Source: Zoroaster sp. YZ-2022 (lineage: Eukaryota > Echinodermata > Asteroidea > Forcipulatida > Zoroasteridae). From it: a DNA stretch of 64,000 nt. The translations under genes and the position numbers were made by a program. Under the pieces are notes generated by a model. It was not told the origin of the DNA, did no database searches, and saw nothing but the letters and a program-made list of their open reading frames with translations. The stretch is from assembly GCA_029582265.1 (NCBI GenBank), contig CM055816.1, positions 86,207,314 through 86,271,313 of the forward strand, given 5' to 3'. Shown here piece by piece: positions 40,376-51,322 of the stretch (its first letter is position 1; every line of letters begins with the position of its first letter).

Positions 40376-40786
40376 CTGACTGAAAATAACTGCTCATTAA
40401 TGCAGCAGCAACGGTAATGACCTTACCATGTGCGGTATTAATTTCAGTCACTGAGTTAATCTAAAAACTAGCACTCCGATTCCATGCATAATATTAGCCA
40501 GCAATAGCTTTGGGTGTCTTTTGGACGCACAGTTTGCTAAATGGACGCCCTGTTTTATCTAATCTAATCTAATCATTTATTGTTTTAAGTGCACCACATA
40601 CAATTATCTCAGCACACTGTACACCTGTATAAGAACCCTTTCCCTTTCCAAGAGCCCTTTTATTTGCAATACACATAAAAAAGTATATTGTAAGTTAAAG
40701 TTTTGGACATCCTGTTTTTCAAAACCAAAGCTTGGCTAATACTCTGATTCCATGCCCTATTGACCGTGATGATATTGTCCCTTTAA
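40376..40786 (+). mobile_element. Kolobok/T2-like MITE, copy 5, split
   Basis: GACTGAAAATAACTG to GATTCCATGC, then a ~252-bp insert, then ACTCTGATTCCATGCCCTAT to TGTCCCTTTAA. The left terminus is lost. Confidence 0.8.
40488..40739. mobile_element. GTATTAGCC element, copy 2 (nested)
   Basis: AATATTAGCCAGCAATAGC start and AAGCTTGGCTAAT end. Bracketed by ACTCCGATTCCATGC (40473-40487) and ACTCTGATTCCATGC (40740-40754), a 15-bp target duplication with one mismatch. Confidence 0.75.
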
Positions 40787-40944
40787 TTGGTTTACACGTT
40801 TCAGAATATAATATTGAAAGGGGTTAGTTTGAGGCACCTCCCTATTCACCCCTGTGGACCCAGGTTCGACTGCCATTTCGACCCGAGTCGACATGTGTAT
40901 TGGGTTTTGAGTCCCTACTTAATGACGTTTTCTCTGTAATGATT

Positions 40945-41115
40945 GTATGAGTTAGGTAAAAGTTGTTGCTTTGCATGGTGAAGAGGATAAGTATTGTGGT
41001 GACACCATGTGAAATTCTCTATTGAGTAGTTCTGAAAAGAACTGGAGGTTACAACTCGACGTTTCGATCAGTATGCTCTGATCGTCCTCAGGAGATTATG
41101 TGAATTCTCCTCCCA
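40945..41115 (+). mobile_element. Penelope-like terminal fragment
   Basis: TTGCTTTGCATGGTGAAGAG, GGTGACACCATGTGAAATTC, AAGAACTGGAGGTTACAACT, CGACGTTTCGATCAG, CTGATCGTCCTCAGGAG. The ACGTTTCG and GATCGTCnTCAGGAG signature is common in Penelope-like ends. No reverse transcriptase seen. Confidence 0.55.
41058..41103 (-). ncRNA. Hammerhead-like motif in the Penelope-like fragment
   Basis: Minus strand: CTGAGGA, a 6-7 bp stem GATCAG/CTGATC, then GAAAC and GTC. The order CUGANGA - stem II - GAAA - NUH fits a hammerhead with very short stem III. There is one extra C before stem II, so activity is doubtful. Confidence 0.35.
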
Positions 41116-41219
41116 AATGTCAAACCGAACATTTTTTCATCGTCTTCTCTGCACTGGTTTCTTCAGACTTCAGGCATAAGGCGCTTTTGTGGAGTTCTGG
41201 GTCGCGTTACCAGAAATAT

Positions 41220-41480
41220 ATATTGTAAGTTCTGGTGTTGCCAGCAGCAGGGTGTGGGTTCGAGCCCCGGTCGTGACACTTGTGTCCTTGAGCAAGGTAC
41301 TTAACCATAATTGCTTCGTCCTTCGGATGGGACGTAAAGCCGTAGGTCCCGTGTGTTGTGTAATGCACGTAAAATAACCCAGGATACTTATCGTGAAAGT
41401 GTTTCTGGTTCAGCGCCTCGGAATAGGCAACTAGATAGATGGCGCTTTATAAATTCAGATTGGATTGGATTGGATTGGAT
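41220..41480 (+). mobile_element. tRNA-derived SINE, CCGTAGGTCCCGTGT type
   Basis: B box GGGTTCGAGCCCC, then TCCTTGAGCAAGGTAC, CCGTAGGTCCCGTGT, GTAAAATAACCCAGG and an ATTGG tandem tail. The A box is degraded. Confidence 0.75.
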
Positions 41481-41484
41481 AATA

Positions 41485-43950
41485 ATATAAACTAAAATAT
41501 AAAGTGTGTCACACCCTGTCGGTTAAGTGCATTTCTCATCCATCAAAATTCCATTAGCAATTTTGTTGGGTTTTATGTGAGACACAAGAGCACATCAGAC
41601 TGAAGAGTATTTTGGATGTTTTGTACCATAAACCAATATTACTCCATATGCTTTCATTTCAATCTGGCGTTTTAATTTTTTTTTTGTATTTTATATTATT
41701 ATTCCAAGAGGTCTTGCGTGAGCTTGTTTTTTTTAACCCTCCTATTATAGGAGCAGTTGCAGTTGTAGTGGGAAGTTGCTATAGAGGTCCAAATCAATCA
41801 ACTGCCTATTTTGACTGTTGACTAAAATGTGCACACAGGGGCATTTTGACTGGTTTTTACTGTTAAAATTTTCATTTCAACTCAACATAGATTGCCACGT
41901 TGGACCATAAATCAAAATTAATAAATAAGGGTCATTCCACCAGGTTGGGGGAAAGCTTCGTGATATGTGTACCTTGTTACGTAAGTAAATATAACATTTA
42001 TTATCATTTATTATGATTCCTACTTAACATTATTGTAACTTCCTATTCAAGGCATAGAGATTGATTTCATTCTAAAAAAAAACCTGCCTCTTTACAATGT
42101 TTAATTTTAAATTGTAAATTTGCCTTTTTAAGGATCACGAGTGAAATAATCAATCAAACGGTTGATGTATATTTAACAAAAAACGTTGCGTAGGCCCTGC
42201 CGGATATCAACCTCATTCACTGATTATGGCACTTTCTATGCTTCGTCGGAAAGGTTTTATAAACATTTTATCTTACTCGAAGATGCTACTTGCATCATTT
42301 ATGACTCAAACAAGTCAATGGTAATTTGTTCGGAAAATTTCGCAGGCGGGTCAGGCGACAGTGGCCTGCGGTACCAGAATGCTTGGTGCCCGCCTGATTC
42401 ACGGACCTCATGTTAGCATTGCAGATTGTTCGTGCCTAAGAGCTGTGTGTATCGATTCACCACATCTGCATGTCATCTGCACAAATTGTTCCGCGAAAAC
42501 TGCTGTGACCAACGGATGTTCTTGTCTCCATGTATAGGCCTGTGTTTTGAGAATTAAAAATTGTTTTTAACTGTGAGATGCACTTATGTGACCCATTGCG
42601 AGAGACTGAATCAGCCTGAAGCGACAATTTTATTGAACAATTCTTTTAAGTATGGGAGACTGTGAAAATAACCTAATTCGAAGAGCACATTTTATTAATG
42701 TTATTCTTTCTGGTAATGAAAAATCAAGGAATCTCAAAATGCGCCAGTTACTCTATCTGTAGCTACAATCTTGGTCATAATTAGTTGGAACACTACCCCG
42801 CGCCCCCTTACAATAATGAAAACGTTTTGCAGATGATTGTTTTTTGCGCGAAGAGTGAAAGCCTGGGTCTCCATTGACTCAGGGGCGCAGATTCCTTGTA
42901 TGAGATGATAGTGTTTCAGCAACTGTGAATAAGCACGAATTGTATTTTAATGTATTATTTGATAGCCTGTAATGAAAAACTACCTGTTTCATGAATCTAC
43001 GCATTTCTAATTCATATTTTACATTCAGGAAACGAATATGCCTATACACATCTACACAAAGACATAACCCACAAGTTCAGGGATGCGGGTCTGCTTAGTT
43101 GATTTAACAATAATTTGACAAAAATGCATTTTTAATGTTAGTAAGCCAGTTTTATAAGCTGTTGTATAGTGTATGAATACGAGACGCACGGCGCCCTCAT
43201 ATCTAACGCTCCAAAACCACCCATAGCTACGCTTCTTTGACTTACGTGAGGAACCACGTATCCTTATTGACCGCTCCGATTTTGCAACATCATTCGTGCC
43301 GGAACATAAAACTCCGCCCTTTTCTCTCTGAAAAGCCATATAGGCCTAATATTAAAGTCAACGTTCGTCTGGGTCGAAGCCCGAGGATCGCCACTTCGCT
43401 GGTACTCCTTCTTGCGTCGATTCCAACCCTCTAGACGTTGGTTCTCCCTGGCAACCCTAGATCAATACACGTCAGTCAAAAGTTCACCAAACGGTTGCTT
43501 ATATTCCCTTTTTTCACCGAATTATCAATCTTGGCTAAGACGAGACCGCTGTCTGCGAGTAATTTACCATTGGAGACGATGTAATTAAAAAGCATGGATG
43601 TTTCAATAAATTCGTAGATTGAGATGCATGTATTACTCGCAAAAAAGGTAAATCGTCGGGTGTCATGGCAACCATAGACACTCATAAAGGATAAAGAAAG
43701 GATAAGAATGAAAGGAAAACGTCAAACAGTTTAATGGCGATTGGGCCAGTCAAAAGATGTGTAGCCATTTTATTCGATAAATCATTACTTACCGGCAAGG
43801 GATACAAAATTCTAAAAAGGTATTATTTTCCCACATAATTCGTTTAGACCATGATTACACCATAAAGACAACCCAAATATGAGTTGATGACTGGTCCATT
43901 CACGGCCTGTCTCGAAACATTTGCTTTAGATCCGCATGTGTGATGCATCC
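41485..43950. other. No gene recognised
   Basis: Mostly AT-rich. TTAACCCTCCTA at 41735 resembles one end of the piggyBac-type MITE at 36778. A CpG-richer patch at 43160-43480 holds short ORFs on both strands that I cannot assign. Confidence 0.45.
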
Positions 43951-43953
43951 TTC

Positions 43954-44134
43954 TAAAGGGACAGTATCGTCACGATCAGAGCAGACATTCGACAGGACAT
44001 GGAATCAGTGTCCTAGTTTAAGATGAACTCAGTGAATGAAAATTATAACACACGAGCGCTTGCTGGTCTAGATAACATACACGGCGCGATAAGATCATAT
44101 AACCGTGGCTGGTGCAAACATAATGAGCTAGTGG
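43954..44134 (+). mobile_element. Kolobok/T2-like MITE, copy 6, left part
   Basis: AAAGGGACAGTATCGTCACG start; subfamily with CGCTTGCTGGTCTAGATAAC and CACGGCGCGATAAGATCAT. Breaks off where the hAT-like MITE begins; right part missing. Confidence 0.8.
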
Positions 44135-44447
44135 CTCCTTTTTTTATTCGATTACGATATCGAGAACCTTTTTAAGTTATCGAGATATCGGCAAATCGCG
44201 ATTAAAAAAATATAGCACTTTTGGACGTGAGAAACAAAGGCGAACTGCTTCAGAAGTAGGCTACATACACGCTCTGCAAAACAAATTTGTGATTTATTGT
44301 GACGCTTGTAGAGGGGTATATACCTGTGGTTATCGGCTCTAAAGCAATCATGCATGAATGAAAAAAATAATCACGATATTACCGAAAATCGCGATATATG
44401 TTTGCCAATATATCGTGGATGAAAAAAATCGATATCGCCCAAGCTTA
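44135..44447 (-). mobile_element. hAT-like GATATCG MITE, copy 3, truncated
   Basis: Reverse orientation, ends GATATCGCCCAAGCTTA at 44447; the other terminus is missing. Confidence 0.85.
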
Positions 44448-44449
44448 GT

Positions 44450-45280
44450 TCAGGGGTTTTAACAAGATATTAAGTTATATTGTTAACCTTTGCAGCAATT
44501 TTCGTAATCGAAAAAAAAATAATAAAAGCATCGATATGGGAGAACGTAAATGATGCGCTCACCGGCCAAAAACCTGAAATACTGTTATCCTAATGGCTGA
44601 GAAAGAGATTAGTGTTAGTTCAAATTTCCCTGTAATCCTCCACTCTTTAAAATGACTTTACAAGGTATTGACTAGAATACCATGCTACAAGGAATCTCGG
44701 TCAAAAACCTCTCAAATTACATTTTTATTTAACCTTTGAGTCCGAAATGTTGGGAATAAGCATGTAATATATAGTATATACGCCTATCCGATGTATTACA
44801 TGTCGTCCGATGAAACTTGATGCGCAGTTAATGAAGATAAGTCTAGGAATCGCCTCCCACTCCACTTGTATTTTTAAAGTGCTCACGGGACGCGCGACGG
44901 AAACCAGTTGACCTTCAATATCAATTGTGCTTGCGTATGGTGATATCATCTTAATCCCTCGCATGATATTCTTAAAAACACCTCAGCCTTCACGAATGAA
45001 GCAAATAAAAATAAAAGCGAAGTCTAAGAAAATAAGTCTAAAATGAGGCTGTTCTTGCCTTGTTGACTCAAGCTGAACATAAATCTAACATTGTGTTCGA
45101 GTAGCCACTTGGTGTTGAACACTGCCTAAACCTACATGCGAGTTAAAAGTACGTACTGGTTTCACCTTAAGTTGCTCACTTCGACAACCAGCCACAATCT
45201 TATCATGTTGTATGCACAATTCACTGGTAACCAATAACAGGTGCTCAGAAAATGTGTCTGCTCGATTAAATTGGCCTCTG
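44450..45280. other. No gene seen
   Basis: No recognisable coding or repeat signal. Confidence 0.5.
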
Positions 45281-45285
45281 CTCAG

Positions 45286-45355
45286 AGGGGGGGGGGGGGG
45301 GTGCGTGCGTGCGTGCGTGCGTGCGTGCGCGCGCGTGTGTGTGCGGGGGGGGGGT
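45286..45355. repeat. G run, (GTGC)n, (GC)n, (GT)n, G run
   Basis: Alternating purine-pyrimidine core between two G runs; strong Z-DNA and G-quadruplex candidates. Confidence 0.97.
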
Positions 45356-45407
45356 ATTGTTAACACGAGTCGATTACAACGTCATAATCTCACATTTTTG
45401 TGACCAG

Positions 45408-45660
45408 GAATATAGACCATAATGATTTGTTTACACTTTGCGAGACCTTTAGAGTACCAGGGTGATTTCCCGCCGGGCAAAAGTGTGTGTATTTGTAGGC
45501 AGAGTTTGTACATTTTGTAATTCTCCACCAAGAATTGATTAATTTTCAAATACGTAAAATGTCAGTGCCTTATTAAAAATAAGTCCAATTTAGCATTTTT
45601 CTGCTGAATCTGAAATAAAATATTTGATGTTATGATTTCTTGTCATAGACCAGTGTACAT
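45408..45660 (+). repeat. ATAGACC-family repeat, copy 3
   Basis: ATAGACCATAATGATTTG through TTTCCCGCCGGGCAAAAGTG to CATAGACCAGTGTACAT. Confidence 0.75.
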
Positions 45661-45699
45661 TGCCCGGCGCAGGATGACCTTTGACCTTTGGGGCTAGGA

Positions 45700-45905
45700 G
45701 CTTGACCCATGACCAAGGCCAAACAAAAAGTCGTTGGTGCGGTGACGCGTTTTGTTTTATAGAGATTGTGTACTCGGTTATTGGAACCAGGCCAAATTCC
45801 CCATACACAAAGTATGGTGGCAAAGAGAGGCCGTGAAAAACAGCACGGCAGAATCCCAATCAATCCAGCAATTTTAGCTGCATTTGGACATCGTTTCGTG
45901 GGATA
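45700..45905 (-). repeat. AAACGATGTCCAA repeat, copy 2
   Basis: Reverse copy of 22035-22205; minus-strand frame KRCPNAAKIAGLIGILPCC. Confidence 0.55.
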
Positions 45906-45924
45906 AAAATACAAAATAAAAATG

Positions 45925-45985
45925 CTGAGGCGACGCGCGCGGTGACCAGAAATCGGAGACTTCGTTGGGTCTAAAAATAGTCTAA
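45925..45985. repeat. GACCAGAAACCGGAGAC family, copy 3
   Basis: GGTGACCAGAAATCGGAGAC and TTGGGTCTAA, adjacent to copy 2 of the AAACGATG repeat, as at 22035-22350. Confidence 0.45.
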
Positions 45986-46528
45986 TATTTCTGAAATAGA
46001 ATATATATTGGAATAATGTAATGACTTATGTGCTTTTAAAATTGTAATGATGATACTTATTAGGAGGCATTGCTATTACCGTCCCCTGTCATAAATATGT
46101 TTTGTCCCCCTCTCCTCTGGGACCCCGCCCCCAGGGATCCCCGCCCATGATATACGTACTTCAATTGTATATTAATTATGGAATTTTTGTTTGCCGGTTG
46201 CGCGTTGTGTCGAAAAATGTATCGACCCATCACACATTACCGGATCGGTAATGTGCAGTCATCTATCTTGGCTGAAGTCGTCTCCGCAGATATTGATCCG
46301 CCCTCATGGGTCATAGCATAAACGCAGCCATTGTCGGCGAGGATTCAAGAAATATTGATACATCACCTTCGGCAAAACACTGTATTTGTGGAAGCAAATC
46401 ACTTGCACCGCTAGAAAGTGAATAATGGTACATGTATGAACTTGTCTTTGGATTATGGCTTTCAAACTTTCTTAAGCCACCCCAGGAGCGTAAGTTCTAG
46501 GTGATGACCAGCATACTCAGTCTAAGCT

Positions 46529-46960
46529 GCGGTGCCATGGCCGAGCGGTTTGTGCATCGGATTTGTGTTCTGACGTCATTATAATCAGGCGCTGAGCCAG
46601 CCTTCTTAGTGTCGGGTGCAAAGCCATTTCCCCCCCAATTTAAGGTTCAGGGATTTAGGTTTAAGTAACACGTGTACAGTGATATGACCTTTCATGACAT
46701 CATGCGTAGGCCCTACTCTTCAATTACGCTGCAGGAATTATAAAATAATGAGAAGCAGATCACATCGTGGTATAAAAACAAGTACCGAGTATAAACAAAA
46801 TGGTAATTTTTTGCTGTTCCAGTTTGTCTTGTCTTTTGCCAAATTTTTGCCGTCCCCATTTTATCCCTGAAAATTTCTGTGGGGGGCACTTGGCCTCCTC
46901 TGCCCCCACTGGCTTCGCCACTGGTCATAATGTGGGTTCAAATCCTGGCCGCAAAAGTTA
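46529..46960 (+). mobile_element. SINE head split by a ~345-bp insert
   Basis: TGCCATGGCCGAGCGG and GGATTTGTGTTCTGA (46532-46575), then an insert, then TGTGGGTTCAAATCCTGGCC (46931-46950). The insert starts near GTCATTAT and ends near GTCATAAT (possible ~8-bp duplication). Its right end reads CACTGGCTTCGCCACTG, like several G-rich repeats here. Confidence 0.65.
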
Positions 46961-47230
46961 AGTATTACATTGCTGATAAAAAAGTGCGTTTCGAGTAAAT
47001 TGTGTTTCTTCGAAATACATTTCGCAAAACGTAAAAAATAAATAAATATATATATATTTTTTATCATCCAAGTGTTATTCAGTACCCGGTTGGTAAATGT
47101 TCAGTTTAATTTGTTTAAAATGTTGAGTTTTATGTGTAACGATGGCCTGAACTTAATATTCGTCAGTATATGTAAAAATCAAATGCCGGACGTTCGCCTA
47201 TACTCGTCATACTTTCTATTCTTAACTTTT

Positions 47231-47372
47231 GAAACAACATTCCACTGTGACATCACCGATGTGCTAATGAATATGCACATGTTCATTAGCATAAATACAA
47301 ACAAAATAAGAACATATTGGCAATCAGAAGGTGGGTACAGAATTGTGCATAATGCTTTCAAGTTAATATAAA
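47231..47372. repeat. Fragment related to 32422-33180
   Basis: CCACTGTGACATCACCGATG, AATGAATATGCACAT and TTGTGCATAATGC match 32805-33150 minus its insert. Confidence 0.55.
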
Positions 47373-48186
47373 GTTCATATATACTTCAAAACCCTGACGT
47401 TAATGTGCTTTCCGGTATGTTTGTTACCACAAAGTTTTCACCAAACCAATTCTGTAAAATAATTTTTCCAAACTTCCTTCACTGTTTGAAATAACTTCAA
47501 AAGTGAAATAAGTGGTTCTCTTAACTTGTTCACTGACATCATACAAGGAAGGTCATATCCTCACACGTTGTTCTAGTTCAATATTATTTCTATAATTTCC
47601 GCAGGCATGTTTCCAATTTGTTAAGCTGTAAAACCGGTATGGATATTGAACAGTGACGCATATTATTTGAGTGATCTCCTTTCTTTAGTTTGTATGATTA
47701 TTTGTTTTTGATTGGAAACACGAGAGAGCAAAAGAAAGTACCGATGATCAAATGCTGACCTACTCAGTGTTTCTGTTTGAACCAAATGGATGATTAAATA
47801 CTTAAAGATGCCCGTGTTTTGGGATATTTTGACGGCAATTTCCAACAATTTTCTTTTTCATCGGAACATTGCTATTTTACTCGAGGAAAGGATACGGCAA
47901 CACACGATTCAAAATGACACATTTTTCAAAATATTAATAAGAAGTATAGTTATTGTTTTATTATATTTTTGTGCTAATTGTAAAACTTGAAGCAAAGACT
48001 TTCTTAGTTAGGATTTTTGTCATAAGGGGCTCTTGGCATATATCAGCAATTGACCTCTCTCCATTAATAGAGAGCTTATATCCCAAGGAACTAAACATTA
48101 GTCTAAATGTCTCAACCCAAGGTAAAAATATTGTAAAACAGTTATTTGTCCAAATCCCGTTTGCCAGGTTACTGTTGGAGGCATTT

Positions 48187-48388
48187 AATAATAATAATAA
48201 TAATGTGGACGTATCCACCAAACTGGGGCTCAAGGCGCATTACATTATTACCCCTGCTCATCAGACGCATAAATCATTCCTGAAACCATCTCAGCTCCCT
48301 GGGGATTATACAGCACAATTGCTGCCATTTCGGCGCATATGGTCAAATCAAACACAACAACCAACTCTACCCTCACAGGTACCCATTT
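48187..48388 (-). mobile_element. SINE, 3' part (outer layer of nest)
   Basis: ATT tail at 48187-48205, then GGCTCAAGGCGCATTACATT, AATCATTCCTGAAACCATCT and CCAACTCTACCCTCACAGGT; the head continues at 50303-50472 after the LINE. Confidence 0.85.
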
Positions 48389-49066
48389 CTGGTTTATTTA
48401 TTTCACATCAAATTAAGCATATGGCCCCAAAGGCCAAAAGCGCTTCAATGTACAAAGGAGTTAAAACATTACATTAAAATTCACACCAAATTATATAAAA
48501 ACATACAGTTAAAAGATACTAAAAATACTAAAAATAAATATACGAATTGCACAAGTTGACAAGGGGTAAAAAAAAAATTAAAACAACTAAGAGGTTCCAA
48601 CATTGGCATTGAGGAGTCTGGTTATAGCGGGTATGGTGGAATTTCTATATCTCTCAGTATTGTAAAAAGGAACAGTTAAGGAGGCTTGAGCATTGTATCT
48701 AAGAACTCTTGTGCAGTTTTTTACCGGGGGGAGCAAATTACGAAATTTGTCAGAACTGAGCAGTTTCTCCCCAAAACTATGCAATAGATTCTGTCTTCTT
48801 TGCCAGAGGGAAACTAAATTAAATTCTGAAAGTACATTATTATAACTTGTGTACATGGATCCAAAAATAATGAGAAAAGCACGCTTTTGGATCCTCTCAA
48901 TTTGATCACATTGTTTCTGGGTAATGGCCATATGCCATATTTGACAAGCATATTCTAACACCGGTCTGATATAGCCATTAAAAACAGCTAAAAGTTCATC
49001 TTGGTCAACTTTGGCTTTTTTCAACAGGCTAAGCGAGTATAATTTCCTTGAGGCTCTGGAAACAAT

Positions 49067-50259
49067 AGGCCGTATTCATAAAAATAAGTAATTACTAACT
49101 AGTAAATGCTATAAGTCAAAGCAACAGCTAGGTAAGTAAAAGGTCTAGTCTAAGCAATTGCTAAAAATCTTATTCATAACCATTTGCTAAATGATTACAG
49201 GTGTTACTTGCCACTGCTAGTAAGTTCTCAAGTAGTTGCTATTGTACTACAGTACCATCCACAAAAGGCAAATTCTAAAAAGCTAGAAAGCATGGTATAG
49301 GGCCAGAATAAAATAGTGGTGGTACAGATTCACTACCTTTCAACTATTTCCATCTCATCTTCTGTGGTTTCATATACATGTACGCTACGTGCTATAGGCC
49401 TTTTGGTTATATTGTAATTATACATCATGGAGTCTAACGATGCAACCACCGACTTAACACTCTCGTTGGTGTTAGTGTCAATTATTAAGGAATATCCTGA
49501 GCTCATAACAAAAAACAGCTTCCTGGCGTTAGAGCCAAAAGGCTACAGCACTGAAAAAGGCCCAAGAAATCATCAAGACCAAAATGGGCCTTACCATGGA
49601 TGAAAAGAAGATTGCCAAAAAATCGCCAACATGAAAGCACAACTAAAGAAAAGACAGATGCAAAGGAGACAGGAAACAGGAAAATAATCCTGTGTCCTTG
49701 GGAACAGGAAGTTTTCAGCCTGATTCAAGGTGCTGAAAACCCCACTGTAACCAAGATGTCTTGTGCTGTTTCTGCTGGCCTACTGCACCAGTCTCCAAGT
49801 TCAAATGCGAACAATAAGGTCAGTTTCTTATAAACTTTACTTTGACAGTGCAATCAAAACATTCAAAGAACAAATAAGTTTATGTTCAATTTGTAGGGTA
49901 GGGTTGACTTCATCACGATTAAGCCTGATGTTATACACCTTAGGTTGTGGTGTTTGAGGTAAAAACATGGCAGAAGATGTGATATGTCTGTACTGGCTAA
50001 ACAGCAAGCCACAAATGAGATGCTTGTACAATCACTAGTAAATGCTAGTCAAAGGTCATTTTTATGAATACAAATTGAAGTAGGTGCTAATTTCTCTAGC
50101 ATTTACTTATAAGTAAAAAGTAATTACTAATGCGAAAAATTTGTAGCTTTTACTTGAAAGTCATTGCTTATTTCTATGAATAAACATTTAAGTAAAAGGT
50201 TAGTAAAAGGGGGTTGTTACTTTAGTAAAAGCAATTACTTATTTTTATGAATACGGCCT
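49067..50259 (+). mobile_element. PIF/Harbinger-like element inserted in the LINE
   Basis: 1193 bp with about 27 bp of perfect inverted ends starting AGGCCGTATTCATAAAAATA and an AAT target duplication (49064-49066, 50260-50262). Three-base duplications and GGCC-type ends fit PIF/Harbinger. No DDE core. Confidence 0.8.
49427..49830 (+). pseudogene. Degenerate Myb/MADF-like ORF of the Harbinger-like element
   Basis: MESNDATTDLTLSLVLVSII then KEYPELITKNSFLAL; after a frameshift near 49540, LKKAQEIIKTKMGLTMDEKK; and after another near 49612, IANMKAQLKKR. Length and basic helical pattern resemble the Myb/SANT-like second protein of Harbinger elements. Assignment is weak. Confidence 0.35.
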
Positions 50260-50302
50260 AATGTCATCAACATGGAGATTCCGTTTAAAATCATTTTGTA
50301 TA

Positions 50303-50472
50303 GTAACTCCATTTACCTCTGGGTGGAGAAAAGCAATTATGGTAAAGTGTCTTGCTTAAGGACACAAGTACCACGGTCGCGGTCAGGATTCGAACCCACA
50401 TTCTGACGGCTCAGCCATCAGAACAGAACACAAATTCGATGCACTAAACCGCTCGACCATGTCACACCACGT
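50303..50472 (-). mobile_element. SINE head (outer layer of nest)
   Basis: CCTCTGGGTGGAGAAAAGCA, GTGTCTTGCTTAAGGACAC, B box GGATTCGAACCCACA and A box CCGCTCGACCA, reverse oriented. Continues the SINE at 48187. Confidence 0.88.
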
Positions 50473-50674
50473 AAATTTTTACGTTTACTCGTGCAAAAGC
50501 GCCGGTGATTTCCGGTGTCCCGTACAAAATTTGTGGGCAATATTAGGGGATTTAGTCCTTTGAAGGGATTACTTTGCAAGGGAAGACAACTTTGAGGGAT
50601 GCTTCTGGGAAAAGCGACTTTTTAGAATATTTTACTGTGAGTTTTGATAATAAAACGTATGTTATTTAGTTTCC

Positions 50675-50892
50675 TTAAAGGGGCAGTATCGTCACGATCA
50701 GAGCAGACTTTCGACAGGACATGGAATCGATGTCCTAGTTTGAGATTGAACATTACTGGCTCATTTACGAAGCAGCAACGGTAATATGACCTTTTCATGA
50801 GGGGGGGGGGGTATTATGGCAGTCACTGAGTTAATCTAAAATAAGCATGCGAATTCCATGCCCTGTTGATCGTGATGATACTGTCCCTTTAA
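50675..50892 (+). mobile_element. Kolobok/T2-like foldback MITE, copy 7
   Basis: TTAAAGGGGCAGTATCGTCA left and GATACTGTCCCTTTAA right, with TTAA at both borders. A G run is inserted near 50800. Confidence 0.93.
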
Positions 50893-51322
50893 TATCTCTT
50901 TCAAAATTATTAATATTTCCTTAGATCCCCAATTTAAAGGAAAGTGCATATGGGTGAGTGTACAATGGAAATTCTGGATTGCAGACCAAAAATCTCGCCG
51001 CTGGGCAGATTTATCTAGAGCAGCTGAGTAAGTCATGACATCAATAACATAAAAGAACGGGTTTTTACTCATAACCATCAAGCGGATTTACGACGGGAAA
51101 GAAACACAAAACTACAGGATTTTCAGGAATATGCCTATAGGTTAGGTTGCAGCATCAATACCTTTTTTTTATGTGTTCTTGGAATTCTGTTTTTATCGAA
51201 AAAGTAAAGGCCAACGATGGGTCTGATTGGCAGGAATAGAAAATGCTCCCAGAGGCATGACATAGCAAGTAGATGCAAAATTAAAGGTACAACATCGGTA
51301 ATTAACAGAATATTTTTAAACT

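Larger units (their letters stand above)
48389..50308 (-). mobile_element. LINE 3' end inserted in the SINE
   Basis: 3' UTR 48389-48586, then reverse transcriptase C-terminus. Flanked by CCATTT at 48379-48385 and about 50303-50310, a likely target duplication. Interrupted at 49067-50259. Confidence 0.8.
48587..50308 (-). pseudogene. LINE reverse transcriptase C-terminal fragment, split
   Basis: Non-LTR reverse transcriptases copy LINE RNA at a nicked target. Minus-strand reading gives EVNGVTIQNDFKRNLHVDD (50308-50263), then after the insert VSRASRKLYSLSLLKKAKVD, FNGYIRPVLEYACQIWHMAI, CDQIERIQKRAFLIIFGSMY and SLWQRRQNLLHSFGEKLL, ending at 48587. YIRPVLEYA-x(2)-W and IERIQKRA are thumb-region motifs of CR1/jockey/Rex-like LINEs. 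The 5' part was never copied (5' truncation). Confidence 0.85.

Noticed and set aside
47953..48477. 174-codon ORF
   Set aside because: Runs through a SINE and a LINE UTR.
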